A DNA stretch of 64,000 nucleotides from Apium graveolens (taxonomy: Eukaryota > Streptophyta > Magnoliopsida > Apiales > Apiaceae): contig NC_133650.1 of the NCBI RefSeq assembly GCF_009905375.1, forward strand, positions 149,650,125 to 149,714,124. The letters are read 5' to 3'. Positions within the stretch are counted from its first letter, which is position 1. Each line of letters starts with the position of its first letter. Of this stretch, positions 1 to 10,145 are shown piece after piece. The notes under the pieces were generated by a model. That model was not told the origin of the DNA and made no database searches. It saw nothing but the letters and a program-made list of their open reading frames with translations. The translations under genes and the position numbers were made by a program.

Positions 1-565
1 TCATTGGTTTCCATTCTTTTGGTAGGGATCTCAGAAATTTGAGGTTAGAATCTTTGGTTTGGTAGACTCTTCCATGCAGCTTTAGAGCATTTAGTAGCTC
101 TTGAAATCTACTAAAGATATCAGTGAGAGTTTCACCTTCTTCAAAGTGGAAATGCTCATATTGCTGAATTAGTAACTGCATCTTGTTTTCTCTAACTTGT
201 TCAGTGCCATCACAGATAATCTGAATTGTATCTCAAACTTCCTTGGCAATTTTGCAATTGATGATGTTGTCAAACATGTCACCATCAACTCCATTGAACA
301 AAATATTCATGGCCTTCTTGTCTTTCCAAACTTGTTCAATATCAGGACCTGACCATTCATGTCTTGGTTTGGGAACTGATGGCTCATTTCCAGTTGCAGC
401 TCGCATTGGTACATGAGGACCTCTTTCTATGCAATCCACATAGGCCTCATCTTGAGAAAGTAAATGAAGATGCATCTTTACCTTCCAATGATGGTAATTA
501 TCTTTGTCCAGAAAAGGAATCTTGACTCAAACATCCTTCTTGTTCATCTTGCTGTTTGTTGTCAT
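1..565 (-). pseudogene. gag: Sirevirus gag, N-terminal part, broken
   Basis: The reading frame starts at the ATG at 565-563, about 25 bases after the PBS, and runs off the left edge. It encodes the capsid-like Gag that packages element RNA in the cytoplasm. The order of visible blocks is typical of UBN2-type Copia gag: a lysine-rich start with a YHHWK block, a WKDKKAMNILFNGV block, INCKIAKE, then QQYEHFHFEEGE and SNLKFLRSLP near the window edge. The frame has a stop in the leader (after residue 12) and another after KEV near position 233, so it cannot give a full protein. The zinc-knuckle part would lie outside the window. Confidence 0.8.
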
Positions 566-589
566 CTTTAAACTCTTTGTGCTTCAAGA

Positions 590-607
590 GCTTGCTCTGA
601 TACCAAT
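590..607 (-). other. Primer-binding site of element A
   Basis: Read on the minus strand, ATTGGTATCAGAGC follows directly after the LTR end CTAACA. TGGTATCAGAGC is the complement of the 3' end of plant initiator Met-tRNA and is the usual PBS of Copia elements. It primes minus-strand cDNA synthesis. Confidence 0.9.
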
Positions 608-822
608 TGTTAGTCCCTAACAATGCAACAAAAATCACAGAAGGGGGGTTGAATGGAATTCTTCAAAAAAATTCTGAATTATTAAATGTTCTAACTCAAA
701 ATATATATATGTGAGTGTTTTGATTTGCAAAGTGCGGAATGATAAGTTAAAATGAATCAAAACACAAAGTAATAAAAACACAAGTCTTTAAAGATTTCTG
801 GTGGATTTGAATGTATCAACCT

Positions 823-825
<3 letters not shown>

Positions 826-867
<42 letters not shown>
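826..867. repeat. (AT)21 microsatellite
   Basis: An uninterrupted AT dinucleotide run of about 42 bases lies inside LTR A. It is a likely length polymorphism. Confidence 0.95.
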
Positions 868-870
<3 letters not shown>

Positions 871-1252
871 GAGAACCCTGTGTAGCTTGAATAGCTCACA
901 GCTGCTTACAAATAAGAACTAAACTTACAGGGAAATGTTAAAGGATAGAGCTTACCATTGTTTCTCTGAGAAATGTATTGCTTAGTCTTCTTGTTGTTCT
1001 ACTTGCTACTCTTGGTTTATATATTACCAAGATTACATAGTAATAAGACAAGATAATAAAACAAAACCTCTCAAGTCTAATACTATGCTGCTTCATTACT
1101 CTATTCCAGCATCTTTGAATATCTTCATAATAGCATGGAAATGGTAATGCTTCTTTGTTCTCAAAATCCCAGTTGAATAGGCTGCCACATTCCTTTTGCA
1201 AATACTCGACGCATGTGACTGTGTTGTCACTGTCAACAGATGTTTGAATTGA

Positions 1253-1591
1253 TCATCCGTCGGGTACATGATTATCATCCGTCGGGTTGCCTTGTTGATC
1301 ATCCGTCGGTGGCTTTGTTGATCATCCATCGGGTAGCTATTTGACACTTGACTTCATTTCACTTATGCGGAATTACAAGACATCTTATATTTACAATTAA
1401 TCAACCTATTCTGCATATCTAGTTAAAGTCAACATGACTTATATGCTACTACAGAATCTATACAAAGGTGTTTACAGAAATGTGCTACATGACTTATTGT
1501 TACATAAGCTACTCACTAGATGGATGTCAAATCATCATCCGTCAGGACTATATTGAGTCATCCGTCGGGACTATACCTGATTATCCGTCGA
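1253..1591 (-). repeat. CCGACGGATGA motif array in LTR A
   Basis: Seven copies of TCATCCGTCGGG or close variants (minus-strand sense CCCGACGGATGA) lie near 1253, 1275, 1299, 1322, 1534, 1558 and 1580. They form two groups, of four and three copies, spaced about 22 bases apart within a group. The copies differ at one or two positions. Sirevirus LTRs are known to carry multi-copy short motifs; a role as a transcription-factor or packaging site is inference. Confidence 0.85.
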
Positions 1592-1670
1592 GTGCTACAT
1601 TTTTCACTAAGTTGAATCTACTAAGGTGTTTTATTAATGAAATCATCAAGTTTACAACATATTCCCAACA

Positions 1671-1916
1671 AATTTATTTAATAAACTTAAATTGATTTAT
1701 TTTATAAACTTTAAATAAGTTTATTTTATAAATATAAATTAGTTTATTTATATAAGTTATATTTAAGTTAATTTTATAAATTAATTTAATTACAATCTAA
1801 ACTTAAAAAGAAAAAGAAAAAAAACAAAATAAAAAGAAAACAAAAATAAAAGAAAAAGAAAATTAAAATAAATAAACCAAACGTGTACTTGATGTTTTAT
1901 TTAAATCAAGTACATG
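1671..1916. other. AT-rich flank with short inverted repeat
   Basis: This is A/T-rich DNA outside LTR A, with a run of TTTATAAA-like words and an A-rich tract at 1805-1875. A nine-base inverted repeat, GTACTTGAT (1885-1893) and ATCAAGTAC (1905-1913), sits at its right end. I see no gene. Confidence 0.6.
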
Positions 1917-2677
1917 TGTTATAGTACTAGTACTATGTAAAGAGTACTCACCTGAGAAATAAACAAAAGTACCCCTGTGGTTGCCACAGGGGAGTTAAAA
2001 TACTAAGGCAATCTCTCCAAGAGCTATCTGGTTGCCACAGAACAAAAACTCCCTCCCCTGTGTTTCCAAGGAGTCGCCACAGAGCCTATAGTACCTGATC
2101 ACCACAGAATCCCCAGCCACACAATTTTATTGGAAATAAAGACTACACTTTGCAGCAGAAGAAATTCAGCCATTCATTTTGGATTAATTTATGTCCATCT
2201 TCTCTACCAAGAGAGTAGTGAGATGACAGCAAAGATTTACAGAGAAGCTCAAGCTTTTTGTATATCCGTTTAACTTCTCACCGGAGTAACGTTATAATGC
2301 CCGATTTAATTCTTGTATATTCTTAGGGGCATTATAATCGTTACCCATTAATTAAATCCTAGTACAAACAAAAGCTAGATTATTGTATAGGATTTGATTT
2401 GTGAATCTTTGTAGAAGCTAGGAACTTTGTTATTTTTAGATTGTAGCCGGTTAATTTATTTACAGGAGTGTAGCAACACCTCCGAGGATTTATATATGAA
2501 TATATACTTCCCGGAATATCTTGTGTTTCTAGTTTTATATTCCCAAACACTATTCACCTCAAGAACACAGAACCACTAACCGAGTACTAAATCTATATCC
2601 GCTAAATATTCGAAAGAATTTTTAATTTAGTGATTATCGTAATCAACCCCCCTTCTACGATAATTTGGGACCTAACA
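1917..2677 (+). repeat. LTR-like segment ending CCTAACA
   Basis: The right end (CAACCCCCCTTCTACGATAA then CCTAACA at 2671-2677) is the standard 3' end of a plus-strand Sirevirus LTR in this window. No PBS follows, so it is a solo or 3' LTR, or a truncated one. The left boundary is tentative: TGTTATAG at 1917 would give matching TGTTA/TAACA ends, but the flanks (ACATG and GTAAC) are not a target duplication. A word like GGTTGCCACAG recurs at about 1978, 2031, 2071 and 2099, echoing the motif arrays of the other LTRs. Confidence 0.45.
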
Positions 2678-2950
2678 GTAACTTGTTGATATCTTGACTT
2701 AGAATATTTTTCCCAAAATAGATTTATTCAACTCCAAGCTTCTTCACAATTTCTCCGAGGCATGATCTTCTCGATCTTCTTCCAGATTTTTTTCTTAGGC
2801 TTGAAACTATTTACAGAAAAATACTCCAGTCTAATCTTTGACATTTTACAGACTCAAGTAATATAATACAAAATACAAATTTAGATTATCATACAACTAA
2901 TTCTTAGGGTTGTCAATTTGACTTAGTCTTGTTATTGTACATGCATGTCA
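2678..2950 (-). repeat. Direct repeat, left copy (partner 5893-6168)
   Basis: The two copies align almost continuously from TTGATATCTTGACTTAG onward, through ATTCAACTCCAAGCTTC, to TTGACTTAGTCTTGTTAT, with scattered substitutions. The left copy starts abruptly at the CCTAACA end of the neighbouring LTR, which suggests that element truncated it. Both copies can be read on the minus strand as a cysteine-containing peptide ending NKTKSN and a stop, so they may include the gag tail. Confidence 0.75.
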
Positions 2951-4690
2951 TACACAATACTTTACATGCTTTGAACAGTGGTAAATCAACCTTTCTCAGC
3001 ATGGCTGAGACATCTTCATTTACAGTTGCCTTTCCCTTGTCACCTTCAACTTTCTTGTTATTGTTCAATGCATCATAATCCAAGCCAATAGCTATGTTAG
3101 CACATGGCTTGTTCTTCTCATGGTACTGACCAACTAGCTGAGATGCATTCCTGAATGACTTCAGTTTCACCTCATTCTTCTCTATCTTTTCTTTTAACAC
3201 AACTTCTATTTCACTAGCACACTTGAGCTTGTTTTTTAAATATTCATTTTCTTGCTTGACTGTCTCAAGCTCCACAAGCAATAACTCAAACTTTTGTTTC
3301 TCACTCTCAAGCTTCTTATTAGCTTTTGATAACCTACTGACCTCCTCAGTAGCTACTACCATGCTAGTATGAATGTGGAACATTTGTATGCTCATCTTTC
3401 CAATAATCTCCTTATATTACTTTCATTTAAATCAATAGTGGTAAGAGTTGGTACTTGTGTTTTTTATGAGAATGACTCTCCTTGCTCCAAGGCCATGAGG
3501 GCATAGTTTCTTACTTCCTCATCATCATCATTGTCTGAATCATCTCAATTTTTTCCTTCTACACTATAAGCTTTACCCTGTTGCTTTCTTAGAAGAGCCT
3601 CATACTTTGCCTCCAGTTCAAGATAGGCCTTGTCCTTTTTCACTTTCTTTGGCTTTCTGCATCTGTAGAAAATTGGCCCAATTCATCACAATTGAAGTAC
3701 CCGATCTTTGACCTGTCAACAGATCCTGTTTTGTAGCCATTTTTGTTGCCAGAGTTGTACTGTGCCTTTGCCTTCCAGCTGCTGTCCTTGTTGGATATAT
3801 GTCCCTTGTTTTTGAAGAACTTTGGCTTCTTTACTCTAATGTTAGAGAATTTCCTTGCTAAGTAAACCATGGAATGATCTAACTCATCCAGTTCATCCAA
3901 GGTGTAAAATTCATCCTCTTCAAGTATAAGAATAACTTGCTTCTATGGTTCCTTGTTCTTTTGCTCATTACTTGAAACAACTGGAGTTTGGATTTCTAGT
4001 TCATCTTCAAATGACTGACTGTCATTTATAACTAGAGCACTTGATCCATCAACAATGTGCCCTTGACTAGCTCTTAAAGATTTTCTTTGGATCATTTCCA
4101 GTTCATAGGTTTTTAAAATACCATATAAAACCTTCAGTGTCATTCTGCTCAAGTCTCTCTCTTCTCTTATAGATGAAATCTTCTATTCTAGATGATCAGA
4201 AAGGGTGAGCAAAAACTTCAAGTTAACCTCCTCAGCTTCATAGTATTTGTCATGAAGCTGCAAGTCATTAATCAGCTTGTTGAATCTTTCAAAGATAACA
4301 GTTATACTTTCCTTAGGTTTAGTCATGAAACCATCATACTGAGACACCGATATTCTCCTTTGGTTGGATCTAACTTCCTCTGTACCTTCACACAGAATCT
4401 CTATTTTCTCCCAGATTTGTTTAGTTGTGTCACAGTTGATAATGTTATTATCCATGACATTGTCAAGTGACTCTATTAGAATTAATAGCAGACCACTGTC
4501 AAGAGGAACTTTTTCCTTCTCAATGTCTGTGTAATTTGAAGGATCTTTAGGACCATAGTAAGCTGGGATGACCATGTCTCCTTCTGTTGATTCTTCAATC
4601 CTTTCCATAGGAATAAAAGGTCCATTCTTCAAAACTTGGATGTACAAGGGGTTGGCCATCCTTAGAAACATCATCATCTTTTTCTTCCAT
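2913..4690 (-). pseudogene. gag: Sirevirus gag of element B, broken
   Basis: Minus-strand fragments follow one another as a Gag protein: an N-terminal LYIQVLKNGPFIP block near 4650, DNVMDNNIINCDTTKQIWEK near 4450, VSQYDGFMTKPKES, NLKFLLTLSDHLE ending in a stop at 4183, then DLSRMTLKVLYGILKTYELE (4152-4090), a degenerate zinc knuckle (YFNCDELGQFSTDA near 3680, with Cys, His and Cys lost), and a coiled-coil region rich in Glu, Lys and Leu at 3395-2990. The order matches the gag of the Sirevirus at 51.8 kb. At least four stops and frame changes split it. It belongs to a different subfamily from the 51.8-kb copy, as the N-terminal part differs. Confidence 0.75.
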
Positions 4691-4785
4691 AGTATATAGT
4701 TAGTCTAATCAAAGGCTAGTATCTTTATACTGCTAAACTTCTATGTATTCATTCTTCCAAGATTTAAAATCTGTTTGCTTTCAGA

Positions 4786-4803
4786 TTTTGCTCTGATACC
4801 ACT
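4786..4803 (-). other. Primer-binding site of element B
   Basis: On the minus strand AGTGGTATCAGAGCAAAATC follows the LTR end CCTAACA (4804-4810). It is the initiator Met-tRNA type PBS and fixes the orientation of element B. Confidence 0.85.
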
Positions 4804-5892
4804 TGTTAGGTAATGAATACAACACAGGGGGGGTGAATGTGTTTTGGATATTTTTAAGGCTTTTTGAATGTTTGTTACTTGGTTGACAAAGCAGATTAGA
4901 AATGCAATAATAATATGTTAGCTGAAATAAATCGTGCATACAATATTTTAAAACTCACTTAATTTTTTATTAAAATCAATCTAGTGTTTTGCTACAAATC
5001 CTAGGTTCTTTGTAAGTAAAGAACCCAGCTTCTTCCTTGAAAGAGTTACTGGAAAAACTAGATATGTTTGATACTATTTAAAAGCAAGGGACAAGTGTTT
5101 ATTTTATAGATTAGTAAACACAGGTTTACACAGCATGCAATAAGATGTACTAAACCCTGCTTTAAGTTATTTCTAAATCTTTTCATTTTTGGCTTAGTGA
5201 ATCCTTGCATATCCTGTATATCTGTGACTTTCATTTGTCAGTTAATCTTGGCCTTTGATCTTGTACTCTTCAAGCTGCTTTTCTAAACTTTTCAATCTAA
5301 GTGATTAGATCATTTGTTGATTGATAATCTTGAATATTCAACTTGTCTGCATTATGTACTTGAGGTTCATATCGAGATCTCCAATTTGATCTATAGAGAA
5401 AGGACATCTCGATAAGTATAATGGCTTATCGAGATCTCTCAGTTCTTTATAAGTGTCTCTGACTTGTCGAGGTCTCTTAGTTCTCTATCAGTGAACTTGG
5501 CTTGTCGAGGTCTCCAAATTTTTGTATGTAGAAATGACTTGTCAAAATCTCTGAGATCTCTATAAGCATTTTGACTTATCGATATCTCTGAGATTTCTAA
5601 TGAGAAAGTTGACTTATCGATATCTCCAATCTTCATATCTTCATTTTGACTTATCAATATCTCTGAGTTCTCTAATACAGAAATGACTTGTCGATATCTC
5701 AGAGATCTCTATATATATTTTGACGTGTAGATATCTCTGAGATCTCTAATGATAATTTGACTTATCGATATCTTCAATCTTCATGTCTTCATTTGACTTG
5801 TCGATATCTCTGAGACTCCTTTATAAGCTATTTTAGACTTCTCGATAAGTCTTTCTGGAGTTCTCGAATGACTTCTCTATATGACTTGATCT
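4804..5892 (-). repeat. LTR of element B (sense 3' part)
   Basis: The plus-strand text starts TGTTAGGTAATGAATACAAC with a G7 run and GTGAATGTG, which is the reverse complement of a Sirevirus LTR 3' end. The sense start is uncertain: it may lie near 5892 or near 6170. The right half is filled by a short-motif array (see 5360-5905). No TSD can be assigned. Confidence 0.6.
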
Positions 5893-5905
5893 GTGACTTG
5901 TAGAT
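5360..5905 (-). repeat. GACTTRTCGATATCTC motif array
   Basis: About fourteen copies of the word GACTT(A/G)TCGA(T/G)(A/G)TCTC with variants, commonly followed by TGAGATCTCTAAT, are spaced 30-60 bases apart. On the sense strand of element B the word is GAGATATCGATAAGTC, which contains the palindrome ATCGAT. Reading frames crossing it give only a low-complexity peptide. Its place in an LTR parallels the motif arrays of LTR A and of the Sireviruses at 43-63 kb. Confidence 0.85.
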
Positions 5906-6168
5906 ATCTTGACTTAGAACATTTTTCCTAAAAACGGATTTATTCAACTCCAAGCTTCTTCACAATTTCTTTGAGGCATGATCTTCTTGATCTTCTTTCA
6001 GAGTTTATTCTTAGGCTTGAGACTGTTTACAGAAAAATACTCCACTCTAATCTTTGACATTTTTACAAACTCAAGTAATACAATACAAAATACAAATTTA
6101 GATTATCATCTAACTAATTCTTAGGGCTGTCAATTTGACTTAGTCTTGTTATGATACAGGCATGTCTT
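5893..6168 (-). repeat. Direct repeat, right copy (partner 2678-2950)
   Basis: This is the better preserved outer copy of the repeat described at 2678-2950. It ends shortly before the plus-strand LTR end of element C, so the join between elements B and C lies close to 6170-6180. Confidence 0.75.
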
Positions 6169-6177
6169 GCATAATGT

Positions 6178-8090
6178 GTTGAGTTCTTTAATTCGATTTG
6201 ATTGTTTAACTTATATTCACCCCCTTCTACAGTTGATTTAAGGCCTAACAATTGGTATCAGAGCAAGTTGTTGATACCCAAAAAATTTAAGATCCAAGAA
6301 ACAATCATTAATGGCAGACAAAAAAACTCAACAAAATCCCCCACAACCAGCGACAAACCAAATCAGCCATAACATGAAAAAATATAAGGCTGTCAAGGTT
6401 CCAATCTTGAAGATTAATGAATATCCAATATGGAAAGTCAAGATGGCCATGTGTCTGGAAGCAACAGATCCTGAATATTTGAACTAATTATTGTAATTCC
6501 TGGTCAAGAAGAAAAGATGGTTGACAAGGATAAAAAAGATTATACTCCTGAGGATCTTTCATCAATTATGAAAGATGCAAAAGTTAGACATTTTTTGCAT
6601 AGCAGTCTTGACAGTGTCATGTCCAATAGGGTGATTGGATGCAAAACTGTCAAGGAAATTTGGGACACTTTGGAGGTCAAGTGTCAAGGCACTACTGCTA
6701 TCAAGAAGAACAGAAGGACAATATTCACTCAGGAGTATGAACACTTTGACTCAAAAGTTGGTGGGTCCTTGATTGAAATCTGTGACAGGTTTCAGAAATT
6801 GATGAATGACTTATCACTGGTTGATAAAGAATATGATCCAGAAGATTCTAACTTGAAGTTTCTTCTTGCACTCCCTGAAAAGTGTGACTTGAAAGTCACA
6901 TCAATAAGGGACAATTATGATCTCGAGAGACATCTCTGGATGAAATTTATGGGATGTTGAAAACTCATGAATTGGAGATGGAGTAAAAAAGCAAGAGGAA
7001 AGGGCCTAGAGTAAGACAGGTTGCATTAAGGGTTAAAGAAAAGCCAAGGGAGAGAGTTGGGAGAAAAAGCCATTCTAAAGGAAAGGCTATGATTGCAAAG
7101 TCTGATACTGAGTCATCAATTGTTGATGATGACTCAAACTCTGATAATGAATCAGACTGAAAAGTAATCATGATGATGTTGAGAACATTCTACAGATGGA
7201 TGCTCTATTGATTAAAAGCTTCAAGAAGATGGCCTACAAAGACTTCAATAAATGAAAAAGGTTTTCCAAGAAAGGCTCTAGTTCCTCAAACTCCGATAGG
7301 AGGAACTATAAAAAACTCTGATGAGAAGGAGGCATGGTCTGGAAAAAATGATAAGTCAAAGATAAAGTATATAACTATGACGGAGTTGGACACTTTGTAG
7401 TGACTACAGAAAGCCAAAAGCCGAAAGAAAATAAGCCTTGATCACAAAGAAGAAGAATTTGGATGATATATCAGAATCTGATGAGGGTGTCAACTATGCT
7501 CTCATGGCAAATGCTTATAGTGAATTTGAGACTATTGATATGAAGGTACCTCAAACTACTATTGCTTTTGATACTAATAATATCTGTGAATTAAGGCTAT
7601 TTCTAAACTATCTGCGTGTTAGTTTTAGGGATCAAATACTTGAGAATGCTAGGATCAGAATTGAAAAATCTGACTTAAAGAAAAGAAATGATCACCTAGC
7701 AGTCGAGTTGGTTTTCATGTTAGAAACTCAAAAATAAAGAGATGTCGCTTTGTATGTTAAAGATAAATTATTAGAAAAACATGCTTATCTTGAAAAAGAA
7801 TTAACTAAATAAAGAGATGTTATCAAGATTTGGACTAATTCTGGAAAAATAACTCAGGGTTTAATAGAAAGTGGCTTTTGGGAATCAAGATTAGGTTATG
7901 TTAATAAATCTAATTCTGATGGATTAAATAAAAAAGAAACTGAGAAGATTAAACCAATAGATGCTGATAAAAAGGTAAAACTGAATAAGTCTCAATTAAA
8001 ACCTATTAATTTTAATTTAAGTGTTGATGTTGTTAAGTCAGTAAATGAAATAGGTTCAACCTCAACACCCAAGTCAACCTATGAAAGGTT
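6178..8090 (+). mobile_element. Truncated Sirevirus element C
   Basis: The visible part begins with a plus-strand LTR 3' end (TTCGATTTGATTG, CACCCCCTTCTACAG, CCTAACA at 6244-6250). A PBS follows (ATTGGTATCAGAGC from 6251), then gag from 6311. The LTR has lost most of its 5' part where it meets element B. The element stops near 8085, where MuDR-like transposase sequence begins. No protease, integrase or RT follows. Confidence 0.75.
6311..8085 (+). pseudogene. gag: Sirevirus gag of element C, broken
   Basis: The ATG at 6311 is 43 bases after the PBS. The first frame gives MADKKTQQ and a YPIWKVKMAMCLEATDPEYL block and then stops near 6485. The frame continues at 6517-6957 with VMSNRVIGCKTVKEIWDTLE, KNRRTIFTQEYEHFDSK and DSNLKFLLALPEKCDLK, all closely like the gag at 51.8 kb. 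Later fragments (7438-7734) hold NYALMANAYSEFE and a KKRNDHL coiled coil; the zinc knuckle near 7370 is degenerate. At least six stops or shifts are present. It meets the MULE fragment near 8085. Confidence 0.8.
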
Positions 8091-8794
8091 CAATGCATGG
8101 CCAAAGACTCCAATACCTGATATATTACCCCTAAAGCAAGGAGGATGTCTGGTAGACCTAATAAACACAGAAGAAAGGAACATAGAGAAGAAGGTGCTGG
8201 AGAAAAATAAAGTAAAAAAAGAATATTGATGAAGTGTAGTTCATGTTTGACACATGGGCACAACAAGGTAACATGTACAGCAACTCCAGAAGAGATAGAA
8301 GAGAAACAAATGGCTGCTATGGAGGTAAAAAGGGCATAAAGTGATGCCGCTAAAACAAAGGCTGCATTAAAGGTAATTTAATCTATTTTAAGGTAGATTA
8401 ATTCATTGATTATTGACTACTTCATTGTCAATCATTTTTTAAAATACAGAAGAAAGCTAAGTTGAGTGGTGAAAAGAAAACGCAGCAAGTCAAAAAAGGA
8501 CTTTCAATTGCAATGACAAATTTAGACCAGGAAGTGGGATAAAAGAAGAAGATAGGGAGACTTGCAAAAGAGCATAATGTTAAAGTCCAACAAAGACAAG
8601 CTCCAGTTAGTACATGTGTTTTTACAAGTTCAGCGGGTGGCCAAATATACTACTCTATGACCACAAGGACGGTTAGAGTATCTACTTAACAAGTTGCAAC
8701 TACTAATCCAAGAAATTCAAGCGCCGCAAATGAAAATGCAAGTCAGACATGTTCAAGTTCAAGAAAAATCGTGTTTAAAGGAAAGATGGTGTAA
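8085..8794 (+). pseudogene. MuDR-like (MULE) transposase C-terminal end
   Basis: The conceptual protein reads WPKTPIPDILP, then after a small frame change RRMSGRPNKHRRKEH, then a zinc knuckle CSSCLTHGHNKVTC (CX2CX4HX4C) near 8228-8270, then a basic tail. The PGRP-K-RR block followed by a CX2CX2GHNKXTC knuckle is the normal C-terminus of plant MuDR/MULE transposases. A GT-AG intron (8373-8449, 77 bases, AT-rich) joins AALK to KKAKLSGEKK in frame, and the frame ends at a TAA at 8792-8794. Stops are present within the piece (for example after EKQMAAMEVKRA). The catalytic core is absent. It follows directly from Sirevirus gag, so it is either a transposon insertion remnant or a captured segment. 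Confidence 0.7.
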
Positions 8795-10142
8795 AATAAG
8801 TCATCTAATTAGTAGCACTTCAATGTTTAAGCTAAAATATTAATGCATTTTTTTATCAGTATTATTTACAGGGACATGTATGTTATTAACTATATTTTTT
8901 CTAGGGTTTGTTCAGGTTATTTTAATATTAGTGTTCTGACAGTTTCGTAACATAATTGCTCTTAAATTATCTAAAACTTTTTTAGGACATAGGATGATTA
9001 ACTGCTTGAATTATATATGGGATATAAGATTAAAGTTTTTAGTTTGTTTAAGTGATGTTAATTTTAGTGTTCAGACATTTAAATTTTACATTATCAAACT
9101 GATGTAGTATGCGTTTATCTCAGAACTAAAAACAGGTTTTTCATAATAGGCATGATGCCTGAGGTTTTGTCATAATGTTAATTCATAGCAAATGTTTTTG
9201 ACTTTTGCGCCTAACAATGATGCATCTGATGTACTAATTTATGAATGTTTAGCAGAAGACTATTCAAGTTGTTTATGATGTCGCGGGAGAAAAGCTTGGC
9301 TTTGGAGCTCAATGGTGTGCTTTATTAGCCTAATTAATTGTGTTGTTAATATTTGTAAGATAATACTTGAATGATTGGAGTTACAAAAGCAGAGGTAATA
9401 AACACATGAATGTAAGATAAGTTCTATAAGAAGTAAAGTGTATACATTTCATTAACAACTAAAAACAATTAAACTTTGATTAAGGCATTTGGTACAATGT
9501 CCTTATTTTCAAAGTTTTAATATTTTTAATGTTCCTTTTGATGGTTGTTGAGCCTATCAACTACTATCTCTCAATAATCTTTCTTAAAGTATTAGATTAG
9601 TTTTAAGGTTTAAAATGTTGAACCAGTGCAACATAAGCATAAATAAGACATGTGTGAATATGTTTGAACCATATACCACTATGAAAGTACAACAAAAATC
9701 ACCATATACTCGCATAACAAAAAATGATGTAAAACTGGTTAACTGGTGAGATTACCACCTAATATTGGGGATTAGTTGGAAAGATCAAAGTGACATATAA
9801 GAATATTATATATACTCTGCAGACCCATTTGAGTGAATTATCTATATGAAGTAACATGCCAATTTTTTACACATACTACATTCGCCTCTTCTAGATATTA
9901 CCTTCTCTTTGTACTGCTAAAAGGGTGACAATACAATACTAAATATTAAAATTTTATTTACTAAAAAGAAAAAAAGGATGATGAAGATAATTTAAATTAA
10001 ACAGACATTTGTTAGGATCTTAACAGAAGGATTAAAATTAGAAAAATTAAAAGTTAAATGATTTAAGATAACGGGTTTTTTGTTTAAGTTTTCTAACTAA
10101 AAAACCCGAATAGTTTAAGAACTAATGAATTTATTTTCCCTT
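8795..10142. other. AT-rich stretch without clear gene
   Basis: This stretch is A/T-rich. At 9252-9342 a short open piece (KTIQVVYDVAGEKLGFGAQW) is preceded by an AG and could be an exon remnant of the MULE or a captured gene, but I recognise no family. The rest holds nothing I can name. Confidence 0.4.
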
Positions 10143-10145
10143 TTA

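Larger units (their letters stand above)
1..1670 (-). mobile_element. Sirevirus-type Copia element A, 5' part
   Basis: The piece holds, read on the minus strand, an LTR (1670 to 608), a primer-binding site and the beginning of gag, and then leaves the window at position 1. The order LTR, PBS, gag fixes the orientation. The gag protein is of the UBN2/Copia gag type and the PBS fits initiator Met-tRNA, as in most plant Copia elements. Pol is outside the window, so completeness cannot be judged. The gag frame is broken, so this copy is probably dead. Confidence 0.85.
608..1670 (-). repeat. 5' LTR of element A, about 1.06 kb
   Basis: On the minus strand the LTR begins TGTTGGGAATATG (1670 downward) and ends CTAACA at 608, next to the PBS. 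Near its end it has the pyrimidine block (rc of GGGGGGTTGAAT at 644-655) seen in the other Sirevirus LTRs here. A TATA-like stretch (TATATAAACC, minus strand, about 1014-1023) is a possible promoter. Inside are a long AT microsatellite and an array of a CCGACGGATGA motif, listed separately. The partner LTR is outside the window. Confidence 0.85.
2678..6178 (-). mobile_element. Decayed Sirevirus element B, gag only
   Basis: Minus-strand gag fragments (2913-4690) lie next to a PBS (4786-4803) and an LTR end (4804 rightward). No protease, integrase or RT is seen, so it is a deleted or non-autonomous copy. A segment of about 275 bases downstream of gag (2678-2950) occurs again at 5893-6168, beyond the LTR end. 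This could mark the outer part of an LTR pair, or a tandem internal-LTR-internal arrangement left by unequal recombination. The right boundary with element C is not sharp. Confidence 0.6.

Noticed and set aside
1917..2677. Full solo LTR with target duplication
   Set aside because: Only the right end is certain; the flanks ACATG and GTAAC do not match, so it is listed as LTR-like with low confidence.
5439..5657. 72-codon minus-strand ORF
   Set aside because: It only translates the GACTTRTCGATATCTC array.
9252..9342. Host gene exon
   Set aside because: A short open stretch after an AG is not enough, and no family is recognised.
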